Assembly (NCBI GenBank): GCA_946894095.1
Contig: OX335659.1
Span: 3,293,501 to 3,357,500, forward strand
DNA length: 64,000 nt
Reading direction: 5' to 3'
Source: Incurvaria masculella
Lineage: Eukaryota; Arthropoda; Insecta; Lepidoptera; Incurvariidae
Below, piece by piece: positions 40,638 to 50,410 of the stretch (positions within the stretch are counted from its first letter, which is position 1; every line of letters begins with the position of its first letter). Made by a program: the position numbers and the translations under genes. The notes beneath the pieces were generated by a model. The model searched no databases. It had not been told where the DNA came from and saw only the letters and a program-made list of their open reading frames with translations.

Positions 40638-41003
40638 GTTAAGAAGGAACTAAACGATGAACGTTTCATACAAAAGAATTTTGACCAGATATTGCTGAAC
40701 GTGCAGGATTTACACATTTTTATAACACTAAAAATAAAAACAAGAAATTACCTTTTCGCCAAACTCCATTCCATAAACATTCGACGACGGAAAATTTTTC
40801 ATTTCTAATTTTAAAAGTTTTCTTTAACATTTTTTTAATTAAAAATGAAAGGTTTTCCGTCATCCTATATTTATGGTTGGCGAAAAGGTAATTGTTTGTT
40901 CTTATTTTTTGTGTTATCAAAATGTGCGTAAATCCTTTACGTACAGAAAAATCCGGGCAACAATCTTTTGTATCAAACGTTCATCGTTAAGTTCAACCTT
41001 AAG
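40638..41003. mobile_element. Foldback element, about 160-bp arms (family W)
   Basis: The two halves are imperfect reverse complements almost to the centre. Examples: ACGATGAACGTTTCATACAA against TTGTATCAAACGTTCATCGT; CAGGATTTACACATTTT against AAAATGTGCGTAAATCCT; ATTACCTTTTCGCCAA against TTGGCGAAAAGGTAAT. The centre is AT-rich and under 40 bp. Non-coding; one copy here. Confidence 0.85.
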
Positions 41004-41350
41004 AGACAACAGCAAAATTCAAGCAAGACCTTCCATTTGAATTCAGCAGTTATCATTTTTTTCCAGTTATTGAGTTTCCTTTATCTGGCGCAATTATTTG
41101 ACTTCGTCGAATGGTCGAAGGTTATTTTTTCGGACCCACTCCTTTGTTCGTTCATCTCTTGAGCGTTGGCGCTGTAATTAGGTCTTTTGTTGACGGCGAG
41201 CGGAAAATGTATTGAGGCAGGGCTGTGATTCGGGCCAGAGGTGAGCTAGTTCGACCGGAAACTCTGCTATGTTGCGGAAGATCCAATTTCCGTATCTTTG
41301 ACCTTGGCAATAGCGCTGTTCATCTTTATATATATAATCGCAGACAACCC
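41004..41350. other. Non-genic stretch
   Basis: No gene or repeat recognised. Confidence 0.35.
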
Positions 41351-41352
41351 AC

Positions 41353-41354
<2 letters not shown>

Positions 41355-41390
<36 letters not shown>

Positions 41391-41448
41391 CCTTACATCT
41401 CAAACCCACCCTGACACACCCTCACAAACTTATACACTTATACACAAC

Positions 41449-41493
<45 letters not shown>

Positions 41494-41513
41494 ACCCTCA
41501 CACACACACACCC
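41355..41513 (+). repeat. (TC)n(AC)n compound microsatellite
   Basis: Two TC runs, each followed by AC runs (about 41357-41390 and 41450-41513), joined by a degenerate CA-rich segment. Frames through it (Leu-Ser and Thr-His repeats, or Cys-Val on the other strand) are artefacts. Confidence 0.95.
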
Positions 41514-41774
41514 TTGTTCGCGGGATGCGGATCGTGCGGACCTTGACAAATTTACCGATTGTGCGGGCTAGGTGTTCCCGACTAGTTACGCGAGTGTATT
41601 TCGGAAGACTTTTTAGCGCCATCTCTCTCGAACACGGCAGTCTATCCGGAATATCTATACACTCGATAGAGACAGATATATACGTAATTAAAAAACGTGA
41701 CAAAAATCCGTCTTCTGCGGGCCTCAACGTTCGTGCGGTCCGACCGCATTTGCCTCAATACATACGTTTTAATA

Positions 41775-42085
41775 CACTGACCGCATAAACGTTTGAGAGT
41801 ACCTTTTTACACTGGGCCGCATAATATTAAATGCCGTACTTATTTACACAACGTCCGCATAAAAGATTAGGCGTACTATTTTACACTCGCCCGCATAATA
41901 TTAAATGCCGTATTTATTTACAAAACGTCCGCGTAAAACATTAGACGAACTATTTCACCCTCGCCCGCATAATATTAAATGCCGTAATTATGTACACAAC
42001 GTCCGCATAACACATTTGACGTACTTTTTTACACTCCCCGCATAATATTAAATGCCGTACTGATTTACACAACAACTCCCGCATA
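41775..42085 (+). repeat. Minisatellite, about four units of 73-74 bp
   Basis: CGCATAATATTAAATGCCGT starts at 41819, 41892, 41966 and 42039. Each unit continues TTTACACAACGTCCGCATAA and GGCGTACTATTTTACACTC-like blocks. Part of the unit matches the array at 44003-44300. Confidence 0.9.
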
Positions 42086-42408
42086 GCACAGTGTATTTCA
42101 GGTAGCGACTGCATCTGGTGATCGAGTTCCATACAATGGCTCGTGCCCGTTTCCTCAGTTCAATAAAAAAAAATTACATTATAAATTTTTGGTTTCTCAC
42201 TTCATTCTAATTTTTAACTTATTAAAAAAATCTAATTATATTGAAATAGGTAAGTTCCTCTTATAAATCTTTATCGAATTAACATTGCTATAAAAACATG
42301 TTTTTTATTTTAATTTTCAGAGTAGAAATGCATAAATTATGAAAATATTGATATAGATATTAATAATGCCATCAACGAAATGCAAAAAAAGTATAGAAAA
42401 AAATCATC
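42086..42408. other. Non-genic stretch
   Basis: No gene or repeat recognised. Confidence 0.35.
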
Positions 42409-42690
42409 GCTCCAAATATGTACTCAGATAGGACTTATAGGACTGATAGTACAAATTCACGTTTGTCAAAAGACGGATAGTCATTGCCGCTTATATCTTC
42501 TATCAAAATAATCTGACTATAATTTTATTAATAAACGTATGGAATCACTTTATCGGATGGATAATGAAATGAAATGAAAATATTCTTTATTGCTTACAAC
42601 TATTACATAGTATGCAAAGGCGAGCTTAGCAAAAGCGTAAATAAATCCGTCGAACAGTTATCTGGCCGTCTATTGAAAAATCAGCACTTT
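42409..42690. mobile_element. PIF/Harbinger-like MITE (family S) with nested LINE tail
   Basis: The interior and right end (CTATTGAAAAATCAGCAC) match 59648-59884 and 20858-21084. At 42564-42627 it is interrupted by a 64-bp antisense LINE 3' end, absent at the matching point of the 59.7-kb copy. The left end is degraded. Confidence 0.75.
42564..42627 (-). mobile_element. 64-bp LINE 3' end nested in a MITE
   Basis: On the minus strand it reads GCTCGCCTTTGCATACTATG, then GCAATAAAGAATATTTTC and a (ATTTC)n tail. This matches the 3' termini of the LINEs at 15928 and 55140. An extreme 5' truncation. Confidence 0.7.
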
Positions 42691-43156
42691 AATTGAATGA
42701 CCAAAATATATCCTAGGTTCAAAAAAAGATAGCAAAAGAGCCCACAATTTGGTCCATATTTTAGGCTCTAAATTATTTGAATCATCCAAGATTCAAAAAT
42801 ATTTCTTCGACAACGGATAGCACTTGCTATTCAGCGGGGCAATGCAGCATGCAGCTTTCGGAAAACTTAAAATAAAAGAAAGAGGAGATATTTTTCTTAG
42901 TTTAATTTTATTTCAATAGTTTTAGTTACTTTTTGTTAATTACTTTGAAAAAAGGGGGATGCCGGTATGAAAATATGAGTGTGCAGTCTGATCCCTTTTG
43001 TTCCTTCGTACTTGAAGGATATTTTAATAGTGCTACCTACATAGGATAAGGATAAGAAATGCTGAAGTTATGACAACATTGAAATAGAGATTACTGTAGC
43101 CACATATGAGAAGGTAGTCCCCAGTACCTGTTGGCGGCCTTGGGTTCAATTCAGCG
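42691..43156. other. Non-genic stretch
   Basis: No gene or repeat recognised. Confidence 0.35.
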
Positions 43157-43545
43157 CCGAGCGGTCCGTCTTATTGGGGACCCACAATTCACTGCTGGCT
43201 TGGAGTCCCTGAGCCACAGACGGTTTGTGGAGTCGCTTAGTCTGTTCTACATGTACTAACATGGACGTTACTCTATGGAACTTGCATCCCTTATTCCTCC
43301 CCATTCTACCTATATCCGGAGCACCAGCCACAGAGAATCTGAGCACCCTCTTGTGGTTGACATAAGGCTTTTGATATCGAACCGTTTCTCAAACTCATTT
43401 CTCTGCCGCACCGCCCAGAAATGGAACTGTCTGCCGGCGGGTGCCTTTCCTAATACCTATAACCTCGAAGTTTTCAAGCGTCATTTGAACAAACTCGATA
43501 GCTCAGCAATAGTCCGCAAATCCGCTGGTATGGTGCCTCGCTGAG
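43157..43545 (+). pseudogene. LINE reverse-transcriptase C-terminal remnant
   Basis: One frame reads RRAVRLIGDPQFTAGLESL, SHRRFVESLSLFYMY, a TAA stop at about 43258, then HGRYSMELASLIPP. It continues RSTSHRESEHP, NRFSNSFLCRTAQKWNCLPA and YNLEVFKRHLNKL. This is the conserved C-terminal region of insect LINE ORF2 proteins (the NSFLPRTxxxWNSLP pattern). Only the stop interrupts about 130 codons. The clade was not assigned; it differs from the 52.8-kb protein. Confidence 0.8.
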
Positions 43546-43569
43546 CGTGGTTCGCGAGGACACGGATAA

Positions 43570-43706
43570 TTTATCATTGCCGGTTCAAGCATAGTTATCA
43601 AGTAAGCGGTTCATCCAATGCGGTGGTACCAATCCGGGCGGGTTTAACCCTACCACCTATTAGGGGAAGGGAACCTACAGCTTACCATGGGTTCCGAACC
43701 ATGGTA
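43570..43706 (-). repeat. SINE body fragment, minus
   Basis: Reverse of the shared body: GGTACCAATCCGGGCGG, CTACCACCTATTAGGGGAAG and GGTTCCGAACCATGG. Neither head nor tail is present. Confidence 0.7.
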
Positions 43707-44002
43707 CTGCTTGCATTCTACTTGGTACTACTTACTGTCTTGGTACTACTTTTAAAACTATGTTATTATCACTGTAATAATTTTTATAAATTTGAGTTTT
43801 ACGTATTCTGAGAGTTCAAGTTTTTTAATATTTTTTTAAAAATAATGACGAAAGACGCAGTTAATAGTTTTAGTTAATTTTGATTCAAATTAAATAATGA
43901 TGTTAAGGTAAATAAAATATTTACTCATTTATTCGTTTTCATTTATATCTCGCATATTTATTATATTCATTGCTTAAATACGCAAATTTTGTAACTCACT
44001 AC
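43707..44002. other. Non-genic stretch
   Basis: No gene or repeat recognised. Confidence 0.35.
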
Positions 44003-44300
44003 ACACTCCTCCAGTACCGCTTGCAAATCAAGTGCGGACGTCTGCAGACCTTACCAACAGTACGAAAATAAATTTATTTACCTACCTTAATATACCCCTC
44101 CTTTATCAACTGCAAGTAAAGTGCGGACGTCCGCACAATCTGATGAGCGTACGAACATTTACACACTTGACATTAACAAATATACGATACTTTATTTTTT
44201 ACCTACTTCAACACACTCCTCCTGTACCAACTACGAATAAAGTGCGGACGTCCGCATAATCTGATAAGCGTACGAAAATTTACACACTTTGGACTGGTGG
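44003..44300 (+). repeat. Irregular tandem array with GTGCGGACGTCCGCAC palindromes
   Basis: Three diverged units carry CAAGTGCGGACGTCTGCAG (44029), TAAAGTGCGGACGTCCGCAC (44118) and TAAAGTGCGGACGTCCGCAT (44239). They are linked by ACACTCCTCC.GTACCA, TGATAAGCGTACGAA and TTTACACAC blocks. The palindrome occurs again at 44467-44482. The CCGCATAATCTGATAAGCGT part matches the unit of the 41.8-kb minisatellite. Confidence 0.75.
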
Positions 44301-44779
44301 CGCCAGTTGCGGACACACTCTGGAACTAAAAATTTAGCGTGTGTTAACCAAACTAGACCAAAACAAGTATTATGCGGACGTCCATTTGGAAACGCCCATA
44401 TTTCACCAGTGAACCAATCAGAACCTGAGGATTCGATCTATATATTTGAAACAGCACCTTAAAATTGTGCGGACGTCCGCACAATCTTCCGGCCCGCATA
44501 AGCGTGCGTTCTGTCAAGCTTGCGCCCGCACAATACTTGACACGCGAACGCACACACACACCTTTCCAATTCCTTATTGCTCATTTTAATTAAGAGCGTT
44601 TCAATTAAACTAATATACTTTTTTTTTGTGAAAATTTAATAGGCTACTTTCTTATTTTATTGAAATTTGTGTATTTGATGTTTCTTGGCCTTTATTTTTA
44701 TTTTTTCTTCCAATATATAAATAATTAGACTGTACCTGTGTACGTTCATAAACCCCGGCGGTTCGCTTACAGTTTTTCA
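44301..44779. other. Non-genic stretch with further palindrome copies
   Basis: ATGCGGACGTCCAT (about 44373) and GTGCGGACGTCCGCAC (44467-44482) are outlying copies of the array motif. No gene recognised. Confidence 0.45.
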
Positions 44780-44926
44780 CGGATTTCGAAACATGGAACG
44801 GCACTTATTCTTTAAGAAATGCCCATCCAACTCAGAAGGAGAAATAAAATGGTGCATGATCGGGGCGGAGACTTGAACCCATGGCATGGGAGGCAAGTCC
44901 ACGCGCCCCTGAGCTACGAGCTGCCT
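44780..44926 (-). mobile_element. tRNA-headed SINE head, minus, truncated
   Basis: On the minus strand the head is the reverse of GAGCTACGAGCTGCC at the right edge, with a B box reverse of GAGACTTGAACCC. It is followed by part of the body (reverse of CACCATTTTATTTCTCC). The rest is lost. Confidence 0.65.
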
Positions 44927-44943
44927 CACACCAATAAGGTGCA

Positions 44944-45342
44944 TTTTTTTTGCGAGCTGACATGGATGGCTAATACCACACAACTACTGTTATGATATTA
45001 GAACAATGCACCACATTCCCGAAGCAATTAGGTGCCATACCTTCCCTTTATGAGCACGGCTACATTGAACTGGATGGAAAACACGGACAATTTTTCATTG
45101 CCGCTTCGACCATCTTGTCATCCATTGCGATGGTACCAACCCGGGCGGGCTTAAACCCTACCACCTAGTAGGGGAAGGGGACCTACAGTTTTACATGGAT
45201 TCCGAACCATGGAGCAGCTCGCGTTCGTAACGAAATGCACTCATCGAACTCGGAAAGAGAAAGACAGTGGTGCATGTCGGAATTGAACCCAGGCCTCTGG
45301 TACGCTAGGCTAGTCCCCGCGCCACTAGGCTACGAGCCGCTC
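44944..45342 (-). mobile_element. tRNA-headed SINE, complete, minus
   Basis: It reads from the right: head (reverse of CACTAGGCTACGAGCCGCTC), B box (reverse of GGAATTGAACCCAG), body, tail and the GGCTAATACC hairpin. It ends at an A-rich run that appears as TTTTTTTT at 44945-44952. It lies 18 bp from the truncated SINE to its left, in the same orientation. Confidence 0.9.
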
Positions 45343-45526
45343 AAGTATATGTTCGCCCCGCCCGCGGGGTCGCGGCGCCCGCCCGCCGCCCGCCCAAACC
45401 TTCAATTTGCACGGAATCAGCATTATCGGTCCAAATCTCGAGATCGGAAGCTGCCGCGAGCTCTTAACCAGTTAATTGTCCGCTCGCGCGTGATCTCGCG
45501 AGATTGCGCGCGGGACGTGTAGACTA
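45343..45526. other. GC-rich patch
   Basis: About 180 bp of GC-rich, CpG-rich sequence (GGGGTCGCGGCGCCCGCCCG and CGCTCGCGCG blocks) between a SINE and a MITE. It may be promoter-like; no transcript structure is visible. Confidence 0.35.
45494..45503. promoter_or_regulatory. TCTCGCGAGA palindrome (CGCG core-promoter motif)
   Basis: A perfect match to the palindromic CGCG element known at many animal CpG promoters, within the GC-rich patch. A function here is inferred from the motif and context only. Confidence 0.35.
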
Positions 45527-46604
45527 GGAGGTGGCGTTAAAAATTGTAACGATAACGTAAATGGCTGAAACTGGGTTCTCAGCATAAAGACCAACCCTCT
45601 GAAGCTAAATGTGTCGGTCTGCCTGCGCCAAGTGGTTGCGTTACCTAGATAATGCGCCTGAAAAAGTAGTTATCGTTACAATAAAATATTTGAAAAGGTA
45701 AATGGCTGCAAGTAATGCAGCATGAAAGTATCAGCACATACTTACTTAGTAATACCAAAACTGAACAAATCCTTGTTTGCATTTCGTAGTTATAGGCGAT
45801 TTAGATTTCAGATTTAACTTCACGTATATTTAAGTATTTAAGGTGGCCCAACCCGCTCATCTCCTCATACAAAAGGGGAAAGAAGATCACGCCCATATTG
45901 CTTGTCAGAGATCCAAAATTTTGCTCAAAATAGCTTTATTTGATCGAACTAGATGTCTGATGACCATTGGCATTCTAAAATTGTGTTTGGTTTCTAAGTT
46001 ATAAGGTCCGAAAGTTCGAATTTTTCGCGCGTTTTATACGATAACTTTGGAGGTGGATTACGCAATGATAAAGTAAGAACATCGTAAAAAGATTAGTCAT
46101 CAGATATAGCTTATTTAATCAAGATTTATGATCTATTTAGTTTTTGTTAGATTTTTGACTACAGCGGTCGTGGTTTACTTTTAGCTATAAGTAGTTTTAA
46201 AATTAAAATTTTCGTAAATCTTACCAAATCATACACTATGCACATTGTCTTTTTTGTGGACATGTTGCATCTTCCTCATCACGGAGCCTGTCTTATTCTT
46301 TGAAACAAAGAAGGTCCCAGAGCGCAACAGCACGGTTTTGCACCGTGCCCGCGAATGAGTTAGGCCCGCCGGGTTTGGCCGCCTTAATTGAAAAACCGGC
46401 TGGTTATTATTGTGTAATTATTGGGTATCAATGTTCCAAGACCATCAGCATATTCATCAGCAGGTACATACCGACTTCTATTTTATATAGCCAATCTAGA
46501 TGACGCAACCACTGACTGACTTACTTAGATCGGAGGGTGTGTCTCTAACATGTGAACCCAGATTCAGCCAATTACCTTATCGTGCCCAAAAATTTCGTGA
46601 CCTC
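45527..46604. mobile_element. Long-TIR MITE (family F) carrying a nested TTAA MITE
   Basis: The left arm (from GGAGGTGGC) and right arm (to CGTGACCTC) match 32670-33215. Removing 45842-46387 restores the same continuous sequence around a single TTAA (TAAGTAT-TTAA-TT...CCG.CTGGTTATT). Confidence 0.88.
45838..46387 (+). mobile_element. TTAA MITE (family B), nested in family F
   Basis: A full-length copy in the orientation of 340-889, with perfect TTAA on both sides (45838-45841, 46384-46387). The right end is mutated (GGGTTTGGCCGCC). The paralogous empty site is 32982-32985, so the TTAA is a true target duplication. Confidence 0.93.
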
Positions 46605-46754
46605 GTGATAGTAATGTTGCGATGGGGGACAACATGTTTTAATATTTGCATTCTATGTTGTTTTAAAATGAACGTGATTTTATATGTTGTGTAGTAACGT
46701 AAAGTAATTCGAATTCTTGTTCTAGAGGTAGAACTATATAAGTTATGCCTTTTT

Positions 46755-47147
46755 TATATTAAGCGCGGCATATGGCGTACGCCAGGACCTAGAGGTGCCC
46801 GACGACGCCATTGGGTTTTCGAAAATTCAGGGGGGCTGCGAAAACACACCACGTTTGAAGGACCCCAGGTCGTAATTTGGGGGAAATATCTCGGAAGGGA
46901 GTTCATTCCATTGTTTACCGACCCTATAGATAAAGGATCTAGAGGATCGGTGGGTCCTTATTTTTGGAATGTCGACTGTGAATTTGTGCATTTTCTCCCT
47001 GTTCCGCGTTGACCGTTTCATTAACTTAATCAAAGATTCACGAGAATTGTAGTTTTTTCCAATTGTCGCTCGCCCAATTTTTTGTCGCGGGGCCATGAGA
47101 CGTAATATTAATGATATGATTATATTTTTAAAGTGCCGCCTCAACAA
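46755..47147 (-). pseudogene. LINE ORF2 C-terminal fragment (family J), minus
   Basis: The minus-strand frame at 47147-46827 reads STRNREKMHKFTVDIPKIRT, HRSSRSFIYRVGKQWNELPS and YDLGSFKRGV. This is the WNxLP...F+xx+ ending typical of LINE ORF2 proteins. The sequence continues to a conserved TTCGCAGCCCCCCTG and GGCGTACGCCATATGCCGCG 3' end at 46760-46780. Copies of the same end lie at 10995 and 63340. Confidence 0.75.
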
Positions 47148-47164
47148 TTTACTCTTGTGTCTGT

Positions 47165-47429
47165 CCGTCGGTCCTTCGCAGATATCTGGGTTAAAAATAT
47201 TCCGATTGGGTTGAATTCAACTTTTATCAAAATAGACAACAATGCTTCGTTAGTCTTGCAACGATTAAATTTATGACAATTTGTTTTCTGTACGTGTGAT
47301 TGGCACCTAACTTCACAAGAATTTTTTCGTGGGATCCCTCTGAATGATTTAGATTTACAATTAGACCCAAGAATCGTGGTGCTGTTGTCGAGATATTGAC
47401 TCGAGCGGAGCCGGGCACCTCCGCTAGAA
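47165..47429 (-). repeat. Family E relative, minus
   Basis: The right edge CGAGCGGAGCCGGGCACCTC and CCGCTAG is the reverse of the family E start (CTAGCTGAGGTACCCGGCTC). Interior similarity to 6304-6546 is weak. Confidence 0.45.
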
Positions 47430-47756
47430 AAATATATAATACAAGAACATTTAGAAACATTTATCGGGCAAAATATGGAACAAATAACCTTTCATACATA
47501 GACCTGTAAAAATGTTAGGTGCCATCCATCAGGAAACGTTCTTTTTACTTGATAATGTATTTAATGGATACGACATTACCGTTACATAATTAATTAACAT
47601 CTACATCTGAAGCATTGTAATCAGATTTTGAAAATAAACTTAAAAGGTTTTGGTCATGACATTTACTTCATTGACTTATCAAGTCAAATCCAGGCTGACT
47701 CCTAGCGTCCGATACCAAAATAGACTTTGGTGACGACAGCAATAAGATTGATGTAT
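47430..47756. other. Non-genic stretch
   Basis: No gene or repeat recognised. Confidence 0.35.
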
Positions 47757-47850
47757 CAATCATAGCGGTCAAAATGCCTTAGCGTAGGATCAATACGCAA
47801 AATCCTCAGCGCCATCTAGCAGAAGATTGTGTCGATTCGAATATAATCGA
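47757..47850 (+). repeat. Dispersed repeat (family X), uninterrupted copy
   Basis: GGTCAAAATGCCTTAGCGTA and GGATCAATACGCAAAATCC match 57757-57960, where a 149-bp insert splits the same sequence. It ends near CGCCATCTAGCAGAAG. Confidence 0.6.
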
Positions 47851-47875
47851 GAAATTAATTGACTGACGTAATTGT

Positions 47876-47917
47876 CGGGATAGCCCAGTTGGTTAGAGCA
47901 TTGGACATGTAATTCTT
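47876..47917 (+). repeat. tRNA-like 5' half (SINE head or tRNA relic)
   Basis: GGGATAGCCCAGTTGGTTAG, then AGCATTGGACATGTAATTC, looks like the acceptor, D-arm and anticodon-arm part of a tRNA. No matching T arm follows within the next 60 bp. Confidence 0.4.
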
Positions 47918-48724
47918 TTTACTCTTTGACAATCGTGAAAGCAAATCAATACTATTCAAACATTAATAGTTAAGTGAGATAGGCGATACTCTTTTGTCGC
48001 CCTCCCAATGAGTGGGTGTACGTTATCAAAGTTGTCCCTCGCCCCCTCAGGTCTCCCCCTAGTGTCTCTGGAAGCGTATGCGGTTAAGTCTCTTAAAGTG
48101 CTTACCTCACTCACCTGTTGTTGACAAACCGAGCTAGCTCGTAGCATGAAGGATTATGGCCCTAGCAACTCGCAAGTTTTGTGTGTTCCCTCGCTTTATT
48201 AGGTAAGTTGAGTTTTATGAGCAAATTTGTTGTTTTAATATCCAGTTTCAGTTCGCCTTCATGCTGATGGCGGAATCTTATATCTGCGGCAATGAGGTGT
48301 GCGAACTTTTTTTCCAGAAGTTATATAATACCGTTGGAGAGATACTACATTAAAAACAGATGAAAAACGATCGGTTTTCCCACAACTTTTGTCATAATTA
48401 ACCCTACTGGTCACCCCGTGGGCAATTGATCGTTATTCTTAGTAACCTTTAATGACGGGAAGAAATAAGTTACACGCATCAGAATTTGGTTACTTGTTCT
48501 CAATTTATGAGCGCAATAACAAACATAAAAATCGGTAAAATGACAAGCTGAAATCTGACGGACAGATCAGCCATCGCTGAGTTTTATGAGAGCTTGTGTA
48601 AAAGCTTTCACATGGATATATACACCTGGTAGAGACTCGCTCTTATTTAATTTTAAACTGGGAATCAATAGTTAAAATTGCAGCATAACTTAATCAACCA
48701 GTAAATACAATACGCATTTATGTA
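47918..48724. other. Non-genic stretch
   Basis: No gene or repeat recognised. Confidence 0.4.
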
Positions 48725-48990
48725 ACACTAGCTGAGGTACCCTGCTCCGCTCGGGTCATAGCGTTTCGCATTGATGTCGGACTAAATGAAACATTTATGT
48801 TATATGAGTTTCCCATACAAATTTCCATTTCCATTTTCGAGTTTAATTTTCGCCACAAAAGGTAGCCTTTGTCCTTTGAGAAGGTCCAGACTGTCTCTAT
48901 ACCAATTTTCATCAAAATTGGTTTAGCGGCTTAGGCGTGAAAACATAACAGGCAGACAGAGTACCTTCGCATTTATAATATTAGCATGGA
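48725..48990 (+). repeat. RTE-like/SINE 3' copy (family E), best preserved
   Basis: ACACTAGCTGAGGTACCCTG starts it. TTTTCGCCACAAAAGGTAGC, ACCAATTTTCATCAAAATTG, GTTTAGCGGCTTAGGCGTGA and CGCATTTATAATATTAGCAT follow. The end is the usual insect RTE-like 3' terminus. Non-coding. Confidence 0.65.
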
Positions 48991-49028
48991 CGAATTGATT
49001 AGAACTTTGATAGAAGGAAGTATATATA

Positions 49029-49194
49029 TTACGGTTAAAGCCCGATGTTAGTTAAAGTCCTAAATCTTTTTTTCCTTGAAGATAACTAAGATTTTCAAGA
49101 TATACCTGTGTCGAGAGTACTAATTTAGAGTTTATAGTAAGAAAAAAAATAACCCTAACCTTTTTTTTATACCAACATCGGGCTTTAACCGTTA
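49029..49194. mobile_element. MITE (family U), compact copy
   Basis: Perfect 19-bp inverted ends: ACGGTTAAAGCCCGATGTT and AACATCGGGCTTTAACCGT. About 165 bp, non-coding, flanked by TATATAT-like sequence, so the target duplication cannot be read cleanly. It contains the TTAA that is occupied in the 28.7-kb copy. Confidence 0.85.
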
Positions 49195-49207
49195 TATATA
49201 CATTTAC

Positions 49208-49420
49208 AGCGGTTCATAACTCAGAGGCGCGGGTACGTGATTTCCATGCCACAGTCATGGGTTCAACCCCCACCAATTTACGAGTATTTCTCTTTCTAGG
49301 TTTGATCCACGTAGCACTTATTAAGACTATTAGGTGGTAGGTTTAAACCCCCATTGGATAAAAAAAAATGGTCGAAGCGGCTAGTTCAATGTATTCTTGC
49401 TCATAATAGGAATATCCTGA
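49208..49420 (+). mobile_element. tRNA-headed SINE, strongly diverged
   Basis: Head GCGGTTCATAACTCAGAGGC, B box GGGTTCAACCCCC, body scraps (TATTTCTCTTTCTAGGTTTG, GGTGGTAGGTTTAAACCC, ATGGTCGAAGCGGC) and tail TTGCTCATAATAGGAATATC. Older than the other copies. Confidence 0.7.
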
Positions 49421-49984
49421 CAACGTATTATTTCAGTTGAATAAAAATATAAATACAACAAAATACATGAAATTCTATGAGAACTCCTGATTTCGCTTTT
49501 GCCACACTGAAATTAAATGCCATACCTGTTGTAAAAACCTCAATCCATAACCAATTGATGTCGTTAACGAGATTGAAAAGATGCAGAAAATCCGAACTTA
49601 TTCAGTCCATAAGACGTAAGGAGCATTTCGATTTTCCGCTTGCCGTAGCGAAAAATTGCAATCTCCGTGTTAATCTTCGCAGACGTCTGCGGCGCGAGCG
49701 ATAATGTCGCATTGTAATTGAAAATGTTTCGTACAATAAAGTGTTTTTCCCGCTGTGCCTACCCTGGGGACGTTCGTCTCGTCAAGGTTACTTCTGCGAC
49801 TCCAAGGTTAAGTTCTTTCACTCTTTACCTTGCGGGATATTTTTGTTTTTGGAACGATGTTTCTTATCGCTCGTTTGGCGGATGAGGAGCTAGGTGGGAA
49901 ATCGTGTCTGACGCTGTCACTGTCAAAGATACAGCGAAACTTTTTCTGTCAAACAACTTCAGTCCCCCCGTCAATTGAACTTCT
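49421..49984. other. Non-genic stretch
   Basis: No gene recognised. The frame at 49477-49704 is rich in basic residues but has no recognisable domain. Confidence 0.4.
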
Positions 49985-50134
49985 CAAACACCCAAAGGTC
50001 GGCAGGAAGAAATCTCTTCGAGGGATAAGCCCGCCTTTGCGCCCCACTTATGTTGTTATTGCCCTATACTTTCTTTTGTAAATTGTTTTTTTTTGTGGCG
50101 TAATAAAGAATTTTCAATCAATCAATCTATCAAT
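49985..50134 (+). mobile_element. LINE 3' end fragment
   Basis: CACCCAAAGGTCGGCAGGAAG, GGATAAGCCCGCCTTTGCGC and GTAATAAAGAATTTTC, with an (AATC)n tail, parallel the 3' UTR of the LINE at 54718-55158. A heavily 5'-truncated insertion of the same subfamily. Confidence 0.75.
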
Positions 50135-50151
50135 CTCGTGTTTACTTATAC

Positions 50152-50279
50152 AGTCGTATTCAGAGTGAACCCTGTCAAAACTTAGTACGGGATAAGTACC
50201 GGACCAACCATACAAAAACCGGATTAGTCGGGGCATAATCGGCGTATTAAAGTTAGTCCGCCCACTCTGAATACGGCTG
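50152..50279. mobile_element. Short inverted-repeat element
   Basis: CGTATTCAGAGTG at the left and CACTCTGAATACG at the right are perfect reverse complements. About 128 bp, non-coding, possibly a MITE; no target duplication assigned. Confidence 0.6.
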
Positions 50280-50329
50280 CCTTGCGGCTGATCCTGTGCG
50301 GTTTGGAAGTGGGATGTAAAAAAGCTACA

Positions 50330-50410
50330 AACCAGTGAAGTTTCTTTGGGAGAATCCGCGGATCTATCAGTTTGTTATTGACTACCAGAAGTTTAAATAC
50401 ATGCAATGTT
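50330..50410 (+). repeat. Family K fragment
   Basis: AGTGAAGTTTCTTTGGGAGA, ATCCGCGGATCTATC and GACTACCAGAAGTTTAAATA match the end of 13148-13412. Confidence 0.45.

Noticed and set aside
41225..41788. 187-codon frame with Leu-Ser and Thr-His runs, and the minus frame opposite
   Set aside because: Most of it is the TC/AC microsatellite; there is no domain on either side.
44140..44160. CTGATGAGCGTACGAAC, which looks like a hammerhead core
   Set aside because: The segment between CTGATGA and GAA cannot form stem II, the GAAA is GAAC, and no cleavage triplet or stem I follows.
47876..47917. Functional tRNA gene
   Set aside because: Only the 5' half is tRNA-like; no T arm or acceptor partner follows.
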